From assembly GCA_030633795.1 (NCBI GenBank), contig DAOWCB010000019.1, positions 1 to 11,234 of the forward strand: DNA of 11,234 nt, read 5' to 3'. Shown here in pieces: positions 6,221 to 11,234 of this stretch. The notes under the pieces were generated by a model that saw nothing but the letters and a program-made list of their open reading frames with translations, ran no database searches and was not told where the DNA came from. The translations under genes were made by a program, and so were the position numbers. This stretch comes from Candidatus Aminicenantota bacterium (GTDB lineage Bacteria > Acidobacteriota > Aminicenantia > Aminicenantales > Aminicenantaceae). Position 1 is the first letter of the stretch; each line of letters starts with the position of its first letter.

Positions 6221-7945
6221 ATGAAGAAAAGAATCGTCTTTCTCCTATCCCTAATGATCTTCTTGTCAGGATACGTTTCATTAAACGCTGCAGACATCAA
6301 GGGAAAAGTCACGCTCTCTCCTAAAGGAGAACCTTATGCTCATGGGAACATACTCCTAATGCCTTTGGGAGAAGAACTATTCACTAAAGCTGAGATCGAC
6401 TCGGAAGGAAACTACCAATACGCGGACCTGACACCAGGAAGATATCTCCTGAAGATGGACCTGTACAGCCTCACTCCATTTGAGACAGAGGTCACCATAG
6501 CGGAAGAATCCGAAATAAAAGTGATCGATATCGATCTCACACTGACCCTTTTGGACAAAGTGCTCGTCTTCACCAAGGAGGCCAGCGATTTTATCTGGTT
6601 TCCTCTGATGGTGGCTTTTCTTTTGACCATAGGGGTAGTTCTGACGATTTTCACTCGACTGATTCAGGTGAGAAGACTTTTGCTTTCGCTGAAGATGGTT
6701 TTGAGAGGGGCTCTACACAAGGATAAAGCGGAAAAGGAAGAGGGAGATATAACCCCCTATGCCGCATTGATGACGGCGCTTGCAGCCACTGTAGGAAACG
6801 GAAATCTCGCAGGTGTGGCCACTGCCATCGCCACCGGTGGCCCGGGAGCTCCTGTCTGGATGTGGATCGCCGGATTCTTCGGGATGGCCACCAAATACGC
6901 CGAAGGCTTTCTTGGTGTCAAGTTTCGGATAAAAAACGAACGCGGAGAAATGTCCGGCGGGCCGATGTATTACGCCAGATATGGTATCAAAAACGAAAAA
7001 ATCGCCAAATTCATGGGGATGTTCTTCGCTATCTGTGGGGCCTTCACCTGCCTGTTCGGCACAGGAAACATGGCCCAATCCAACTCCATGGCCCTAGCTT
7101 TCAACGACCAGTTCAGTGTCCCCTTCTGGCTGACCGGATTGGTGGTCACAACCATGGTTGGAGCGGTCATCCTCGGGGGAATCAAGAGGATCGGCAGCGT
7201 GTCCGAGCGGCTGGTCCCGACCATGATCATCCTGTACTTCTGCGGGGCCATCGTGATCATCCTGGCCAATGTCACAAACCTTCCCCATGCCTTCGCGATA
7301 ATTTTTAAATCCGCTTTTTCCATAAAAGCTGTGGGCGGAGCCATGGTCGGGACCTCGGTGAGGTTGGCCATCAGTATCGGTGTGCGGCGGGGGCTGCTCT
7401 CGAACGAATCAGGTCTCGGCTCAGCAGCCATTGCCCAGTCCGCTTCTAAATCCTCCGATCCCCCTAAAAACGGTTTGATCGCCATGACCGGAACCTTCAT
7501 CGATACCCTCGTGGTCAACACGTTGACGACTTTGACCATCGTTATCACTGGGATGTACGTCAAAACCGCGGCTTTTGGTTCACCGGAAAACTTGACATCT
7601 ACCGAGCTAACGGCGGCGGCTTTCGACTCTGTCATACCATTCGGAGGGTACATCATCGCAGTAAGCTCGTTTCTTTTTGGATATTCCACGTTGCTCGGGT
7701 GGTGTTACTACGGAGAGAAATGCATGGAGTATATATTCGGCGTAAAAATCGTCTTTCCTTTCCGGCTGGCATTCATTTCTCTGATTTTTGTCGGTTCGAT
7801 CATTCAGGGTGTCCATTTGAACATTGTCTGGTACATAGGAGATATAGCCAACGCCTTAATGGCTTTCCCAAATTTGGTTTCCCTTACAATATTGGCTGGA
7901 TTGGTCGGTAGAGTGACCACCAAATATTTCTATAAAAAGGATTAG
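6221..7945 (+). CDS. AGCS sodium:alanine/glycine symporter with N-terminal secreted domain
   Basis: This 574-residue fusion is about 100 residues longer than typical AGCS symporters. Residues 1-23 form a signal peptide (MKKRIVFLLSLMIFL, then a likely cleavage site near SLNA-AD). Residues 24-110 read as a beta-sandwich of the carboxypeptidase-regulatory/prealbumin-like type, with the D-x-x-G-x-Y and L-x-P-G-x-Y signature (DSEGNYQY, LTPGRYLL). From about 122 the AGCS transporter begins, with the signature TALAATVGNGNLAGVATAIA (185-204), then GGPGAPVWMW and MATKYAEG. SVRLAISIGVRRGLLSNESG and GLGSAAIAQ are further family blocks. The usual GTGN of the signature is GNGN here. Established AGCS proteins import alanine or glycine with Na+. 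The N-terminal domain would face outside the inner membrane, perhaps binding substrate, glycan or a partner. AGAGGA just before the ATG is the ribosome binding site; the gene is coupled to the NSS gene upstream. Confidence 0.92.
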   Translation: MKKRIVFLLSLMIFLSGYVSLNAADIKGKVTLSPKGEPYAHGNILLMPLGEELFTKAEIDSEGNYQYADLTPGRYLLKMDLYSLTPFETEVTIAEESEIKVIDIDLTLTLLDKVLVFTKEASDFIWFPLMVAFLLTIGVVLTIFTRLIQVRRLLLSLKMVLRGALHKDKAEKEEGDITPYAALMTALAATVGNGNLAGVATAIATGGPGAPVWMWIAGFFGMATKYAEGFLGVKFRIKNERGEMSGGPMYYARYGIKNEKIAKFMGMFFAICGAFTCLFGTGNMAQSNSMALAFNDQFSVPFWLTGLVVTTMVGAVILGGIKRIGSVSERLVPTMIILYFCGAIVIILANVTNLPHAFAIIFKSAFSIKAVGGAMVGTSVRLAISIGVRRGLLSNESGLGSAAIAQSASKSSDPPKNGLIAMTGTFIDTLVVNTLTTLTIVITGMYVKTAAFGSPENLTSTELTAAAFDSVIPFGGYIIAVSSFLFGYSTLLGWCYYGEKCMEYIFGVKIVFPFRLAFISLIFVGSIIQGVHLNIVWYIGDIANALMAFPNLVSLTILAGLVGRVTTKYFYKKD

Positions 7946-7951
7946 AAAAAC

Positions 7952-7966
7952 GGCATTTTCGATGCC
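7952..7966 (+). promoter_or_regulatory. Small hairpin containing the start codon of the next gene
   Basis: GGCAT (7952-7956) and ATGCC (7962-7966) pair around the loop TTTCG. The ATG of the following membrane-protein gene is the first half of the downstream arm, so it would be base-paired in RNA. No Shine-Dalgarno is present in the 16-base gap after the AGCS stop. This could couple initiation to ribosomes finishing the AGCS gene. The stem is only five base pairs. On the opposite strand it resembles a terminator, but there is no gene there to end. Confidence 0.3.
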
Positions 7967-8909
7967 AAAAAGAAAAGATTTCCGGATTTTAGCTCTCAAG
8001 CTTATCTTCAGTTTTTCTATTCTCGCATTCCTTCTCATCAGAGAAGTCCGGATAAAAGACATTCCCCAAGCCCTCAGCAATATCGACATATTTTGGCTAG
8101 CGCTGTCTTTCTCCCTTCACGCTTTGGGGCTTCTCATAAGCGCCTACAGGTGGCAGATTTTGATTCGGGCTCAGGGGGACTTGGTCCCTTTGGGTTTTTT
8201 GGCAAAGTCTTATCTTGTGGGCAATTTTTTCAACCTTTTCCTGCCCACACGATTCGGTGGAGATGTTGTCCGTATCAAGGATGGATCGCGGTATTCGCAT
8301 TCTCTCCTGAAATCTTCGGCAATAGTGATTGTAGAGCGTTTCACAGGGGTCATAATCCTTCTCACATTTGCCTTTGTCGTCTCCTTTTCCCGCCTTGAGA
8401 TGGCCCAAAGTTTGCCCATCATCTGGATTTCTCTTCTCGTCGGATTCGCAGGACTGGTGTCGGCATTTCTGTTTTTCACACCGATCGCATCCTATTTCCT
8501 CGAAAAAATCCCGGAGAAAGGATTTTGGCTAAAGCTCAAATCCAAAATCCTGGAGTTTCGACGTGTCGTTCTTGTTTACAAAGATAAAAAGGGGGCCTTT
8601 TTCCAGGCGCTTTTTTGGGCTTTTATTTTGCAGGTCAATGTCATCCTGCATTATTACCTGGCCGGAAAAGCTTTTCATCTGGAAATTCCCCTGCTCGACT
8701 ATTTTATATTTATTCCGATCATTCTCCTCCTCCTAACTATCCCGGTAACGATCAGCGGCCTAGGTCTCAGAGAAGTGTTGTTTATCCAAATCTTCTCCAT
8801 TTACGGTATTATGGAACACGTCGCATTCTCTTTTTCCATCATCGTCGATTTAGGTTTCGCTTTGATCATCGGCATAATCGGCGGCATCATCTTCATCACC
8901 CGGAAGTGA
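7962..8909 (+). CDS. YbhN/LPG-synthase-TM family membrane protein
   Basis: This 315-residue polytopic protein belongs to the family of the MprF flippase domain, AglD and YbhN (lysylphosphatidylglycerol synthase transmembrane region). The family block is clear: NFFNLFLPTRFGGDVVRIKD (88-107), followed by VIVERFTGV (122-130), matching the usual N-x3-P-x3-GGD-x2-R ... E/D-R-x-x-G pattern. About seven to eight hydrophobic helices span the protein, and ISGLGLRE near the C-terminus is also typical. Members are implicated in moving or modifying lipids or polyprenyl-linked sugars; the substrate here is unknown. There is no aminoacyl-transferase domain, so it is not a full MprF. The start is the first one after an in-frame stop, lacks a Shine-Dalgarno and sits in a small hairpin. 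It follows the AGCS gene by 16 bases, probably as the last operon member; the second palindromic repeat lies 22 bp beyond its stop. Confidence 0.85.
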   Translation: MPKRKDFRILALKLIFSFSILAFLLIREVRIKDIPQALSNIDIFWLALSFSLHALGLLISAYRWQILIRAQGDLVPLGFLAKSYLVGNFFNLFLPTRFGGDVVRIKDGSRYSHSLLKSSAIVIVERFTGVIILLTFAFVVSFSRLEMAQSLPIIWISLLVGFAGLVSAFLFFTPIASYFLEKIPEKGFWLKLKSKILEFRRVVLVYKDKKGAFFQALFWAFILQVNVILHYYLAGKAFHLEIPLLDYFIFIPIILLLLTIPVTISGLGLREVLFIQIFSIYGIMEHVAFSFSIIVDLGFALIIGIIGGIIFITRK

Positions 8910-8931
8910 AATTTTCAGGACGCTGAATAGA

Positions 8932-9053
8932 AAGCATCCTTATTTCCGTGATATCAAAAGGCTTTATATAAGCTTTTAGGAATGGTTTTGCTTCCGTGAA
9001 AATTTTTAGCGCCATTCCCAAAAGCTCAATTTATCACGGAAAAAAGGATGTTT
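8932..9053. repeat. Palindromic MITE-like repeat element, copy 2 (reverse orientation)
   Basis: This is the reverse-oriented relative of the element at 57-193. Its left end (8932-8963) is the exact reverse complement of the right end of copy 1 for about 30 bp. The right end (9031-9053) is a slightly diverged arm ending in GGATGTTT. TTCCGTGA occurs at 8944-8951, 8992-8999 and, inverted, at 9034-9041. An inner stem pairs AGCTTTTAGGAATGG (8971-8985) with 9012-9026 at 14 of 15 positions, so the entire 122 bp can fold into one long hairpin. It is about 15 bp shorter than copy 1, differing mainly in the middle. It sits between the membrane-protein gene and the EnvC-like gene and may act as a transcription end or boundary. 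Confidence 0.8.
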
Positions 9054-9098
9054 ACCACCGAATCAGTCCCGCATGTGGATTTAAGATCATGATTCCGT

Positions 9099-9104
9099 TA
9101 GAAT
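9099..9104 (+). promoter_or_regulatory. Candidate -10 box for the EnvC-like gene
   Basis: TAGAAT differs from the consensus -10 at one position and ends ten bases before the ATG at 9114. The -35 region (TGGATT at 9076-9081) is weak. Transcription from it would start within a few bases of the ATG, similar to the arrangement before the radical SAM gene. Confidence 0.3.
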
Positions 9105-9113
9105 ATTTAAAGG

Positions 9114-10292
9114 ATGAGTTACTTTCGATCCCACAAAATTTTGTTCCTCCTCTTTCTGTCAATCCTTTTCTTTTTCACAAGTAACATTCAACCTGCTCCC
9201 CCGCTACAAGACGTTTCCGAGTATGAAAAAAGATTGATCGAAATCACCGGACAAATCACGGATATACGAAAAAAAATTGCGCAGGAAGACAAGAGAAAAA
9301 CATCCGTCCTTTCACGCCTGAACAGTATCGGCCTCAATAAAACATTGATAAAAAAAGAAATTTTTCTGTATAACACCCAGATGCAGAAAGCCGATAAGGA
9401 GCTGGTGTCTCTCCAGAATAATATCCCTATACTCGAAGAAAGGCTTCAAAAAGAAAAACAGGCGATCGAAAAGATCCTAGTGACCTTGTACAAGTTCGGA
9501 AAATTTTCCTATTTGGACTTTTTGTTTCAGGTCGAAGATGTCAGTCACCTCATTTCCGAAAGCAAAAACCTTTCGCTGTTGGCACAATCCCAAGACAGGA
9601 TAATTGCGGAATACCTGACAACTCTGACCGATCTCCAGACATCCAGGGAGAGTTTGGGAACAAAAAAACTTGAGATTTCCCGGTTGATCCAGAAGGCCAA
9701 GGAAAAGCGGCAGGATTATTCCGGACAGGAAAAAAAATATCAATCCTTGATTCAAGAAATAGACAGGAACAAGGAAACACACTTAAAAACACTGGATGAA
9801 CTTAAAGATCGCGCCGAACAACTCCAGAATTTGGTCAAAAAACTCCAAAGGGAAGAAATATCCCTGCCGTATACCCTCGTTCCCCTGTATGAGAAAAAAG
9901 GAAACCTCCCCTGGCCTCTCACTGGGAGGATTGTCACCCGCTTTGGGCCCAGCCGGCATCGCCGGTTCAATACCATCACGCAGAATAACGGAATAGAGAT
10001 CTCTCCCCAAAAGGACACTGTTGTCAAAACTATCCATGCAGGACGGGTAGCATATAGCGATTATTTCGAAGGTTATGGTTATCTTGTCATCATAGATCAC
10101 GGTATGACTTATTATTCTCTTTATGGCCACCTCAGTTCGGAATTCCTGGTAGAAAAAGGCGATTTTGTCAAAGAAGAACAGCCTATTGCCACGGTGGGCG
10201 AGTTTGGCTCTTTAAAGGAAGAAACTCTGTATTTCGAAATCCGTTACAAAACCGATCCTGTCAATCCCTTGCAATGGCTGAAAAGAAGATGA
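9114..10292 (+). CDS. envC: EnvC-like murein hydrolase activator (coiled coil plus degenerate LytM/M23)
   Basis: This 392-residue exported protein has a signal peptide at about 1-27 (SHKILFLLFLSILFFFTS), a long charged coiled coil (about 33-125 and 150-250) with a hydrophobic break near FGKFSYLDFLFQVED, and a C-terminal LytM/M23 domain (about 265-390). The zinc-site residues of active M23 peptidases are missing: the H-x3-D position is N291...E295 and the H-x-H position is T371-L-Y373, while H339 of the YGHL block remains. This pattern, including the LYFEIR ending, matches EnvC, which activates cell-wall amidases at division sites rather than cutting wall itself. The start is ATG 9114: an in-frame TAA at 9108-9110 excludes earlier starts. 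AAAGG directly abuts the ATG, too close for normal use. The gene overlaps the next by four bases (ATGA), so the two are translationally coupled. No amidase target is in the window. Confidence 0.88.
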   Translation: MSYFRSHKILFLLFLSILFFFTSNIQPAPPLQDVSEYEKRLIEITGQITDIRKKIAQEDKRKTSVLSRLNSIGLNKTLIKKEIFLYNTQMQKADKELVSLQNNIPILEERLQKEKQAIEKILVTLYKFGKFSYLDFLFQVEDVSHLISESKNLSLLAQSQDRIIAEYLTTLTDLQTSRESLGTKKLEISRLIQKAKEKRQDYSGQEKKYQSLIQEIDRNKETHLKTLDELKDRAEQLQNLVKKLQREEISLPYTLVPLYEKKGNLPWPLTGRIVTRFGPSRHRRFNTITQNNGIEISPQKDTVVKTIHAGRVAYSDYFEGYGYLVIIDHGMTYYSLYGHLSSEFLVEKGDFVKEEQPIATVGEFGSLKEETLYFEIRYKTDPVNPLQWLKRR

Positions 10293-11234
10293 TAAAATTT
10301 ATCTCCATGACTAAAAAAATGATTAACAAAAACACAAAAGTTTTGCTCCTGACCATCCTCATCGCTTTCCTGCTTTTTTTCTTTATTCCTAAAAAATTCC
10401 TGCCCAGTATTTCCCAAAAATCATCCTCTGATAAAAGCCTCGTTCTTCTCAAAGACGTCGCCAATCTGATAAAGGACTACTATGTCGAGGAACCGAATGC
10501 CCTGAAGACCATGAAAGGGGCAATAAGAGGCCTAATCGGACCGCTCGATCCACTCTCTTCCTATCTCGATGTGCCAACCGTAAAAAAACATAAAAATCCC
10601 GGTTTAGGAGAACTTAAGGAAACGGGTATCATCGTCTATAAAAAGTTCGGGACTTACCCCGTTGTCATCGGGATTAAAGAAAACTCTCCAGCAGAAGATG
10701 CCGGAATAAAAGTGGGAGACACCCTCAGTGAGATGGATAGCCAACCGCTTCTGGAACTCAGTATGCAGGAGGCCAATCTTTATCTAAAGAATACCGAAGA
10801 AAAACCAGTTAACCTCAAGATTCTCCGTCCAGAAGATTCGGAAGAAATGTCGCTTCAAAGAAAAAGCATTTATGATTCTCCCTTCACCTATATCCCACAA
10901 AAAAACACCAGCGGCATCTTGAAAATCCATTCCCTTTATCCCCCTTTCAACACACAATTCAAGGAAACGCTTCTTCCTTCTTTAAAAGCCAAAAAAAAGG
11001 CGCTGATCATCGATTTAAGAAATTGCTACGAAGGCGAGATCGGAGAGTCCCTGCAGTTTATCAACCATTTCCTTCGGTCGGATAGGGTCGGATACTTCCA
11101 GGATAAAAATGGAGAAAAAGAATACCTAGCCTGTCCCAAAATGCCAGAGCTAGAGCGATTGCCTTTGATCATATGGACAAACAATGCAACGATCGGCCCC
11201 GCAGAAGCCGTGGCAGGCATTCTCATGGATTTTC
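10289..11234 (+). CDS. S41/CtpA-like protein with PDZ domain, lacking the expected catalytic serine; runs off the window
   Basis: The frame is open from the ATG at 10289 to the window end, giving 315 residues of a partial protein. An N-terminal anchor helix (about 17-33, VLLLTILIAFLLFFFI) is followed by the S41 N-terminal segment (LIKDYYVEE, then IRGLIGPLDPLSSYLD at 79-94), a PDZ domain (about 113-190, with NSPAEDAGIKVGDTL) and the start of the protease core (SGILKIHSL, ALIIDLRN). Where C-terminal processing proteases have N-x-x-S/T-A-S-A-x-E, this one has N298-N-A-T-I-G303-P-A-E306, so Gly replaces the catalytic Ser; the usual DLRNNPGG is DLRNCYEG. It therefore looks like a pseudoprotease, although the catalytic Lys region lies outside the window. 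It begins with ATGA overlapping the EnvC-like stop; in-frame ATGs at 10307 and 10319 are less likely starts. Pairing of an EnvC-like and a CtpA-like gene is a known bacterial arrangement. Confidence 0.85.
   Translation, partial: MIKFISMTKKMINKNTKVLLLTILIAFLLFFFIPKKFLPSISQKSSSDKSLVLLKDVANLIKDYYVEEPNALKTMKGAIRGLIGPLDPLSSYLDVPTVKKHKNPGLGELKETGIIVYKKFGTYPVVIGIKENSPAEDAGIKVGDTLSEMDSQPLLELSMQEANLYLKNTEEKPVNLKILRPEDSEEMSLQRKSIYDSPFTYIPQKNTSGILKIHSLYPPFNTQFKETLLPSLKAKKKALIIDLRNCYEGEIGESLQFINHFLRSDRVGYFQDKNGEKEYLACPKMPELERLPLIIWTNNATIGPAEAVAGILMDF

Noticed and set aside
8996..9184. 62-codon frame between repeat copy 2 and the EnvC-like gene
   Set aside because: It starts inside the repeat and overlaps the signal-peptide region of the EnvC-like gene in another frame, with no protein-like features.

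Overview
The window reads as ordinary bacterial chromosome of moderate, slightly AT-rich composition. It comes from an envelope-bearing, probably anaerobic or fermentative, amino-acid-using bacterium. The gene content (a PflX-type radical SAM protein, three sodium-coupled amino-acid transporters, an EnvC-like factor and an S41-like protein) fits uncultivated lineages such as Aminicenantota, but that assignment is a guess from gene style. No rRNA, tRNA, phage, CRISPR or complete insertion sequence is visible.

Layout. Positions 57-193 hold a short palindromic repeat element with 22-bp terminal inverted repeats. A second, reverse-oriented copy lies at 8932-9053, so the two bracket most of the gene content. 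Next come a PflX-like radical SAM gene (237-1181, +) and an MFS transporter (1182-2360, -) that meet tail to tail with no spacer. A small protein of unknown function (2551-3012, -) is then divergent from a transport cluster on the + strand: two tandem NSS/SLC6-type sodium:amino-acid symporters (3143-4510 and 4854-6212) and an AGCS-type sodium:alanine/glycine symporter with an unusual extra N-terminal secreted domain (6221-7945). A flippase-like YbhN/LPG-synthase-TM family membrane protein follows (7962-8909). After the second repeat copy come an EnvC-like coiled-coil/LytM protein (9114-10292) and, overlapping it by four bases, an S41/CtpA-like protein that runs off the window end (10289-11234).

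How they fit together. The NSS-NSS-AGCS genes look like a sodium-driven amino-acid uptake module. The EnvC-like and S41-like genes look like an envelope or cell-wall module. Both partners of that second module have lost catalytic residues: the LytM domain lacks its zinc ligands, as in true EnvC amidase activators, and the S41 domain has Gly where the catalytic Ser is expected. That points to scaffold or regulatory roles rather than enzymes.

Most worth a second look: the paired inverted-repeat element; the S41-like pseudoprotease; the AGCS fusion; loss of the conserved TM2 glutamate in the first NSS paralogue; a 343-bp spacer between the NSS paralogues with nested repeats and a possible 24-codon ORF with a very good ribosome binding site; and several starts that look leaderless or hairpin-sequestered. 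I did not find a clear new defence or catalytic system.
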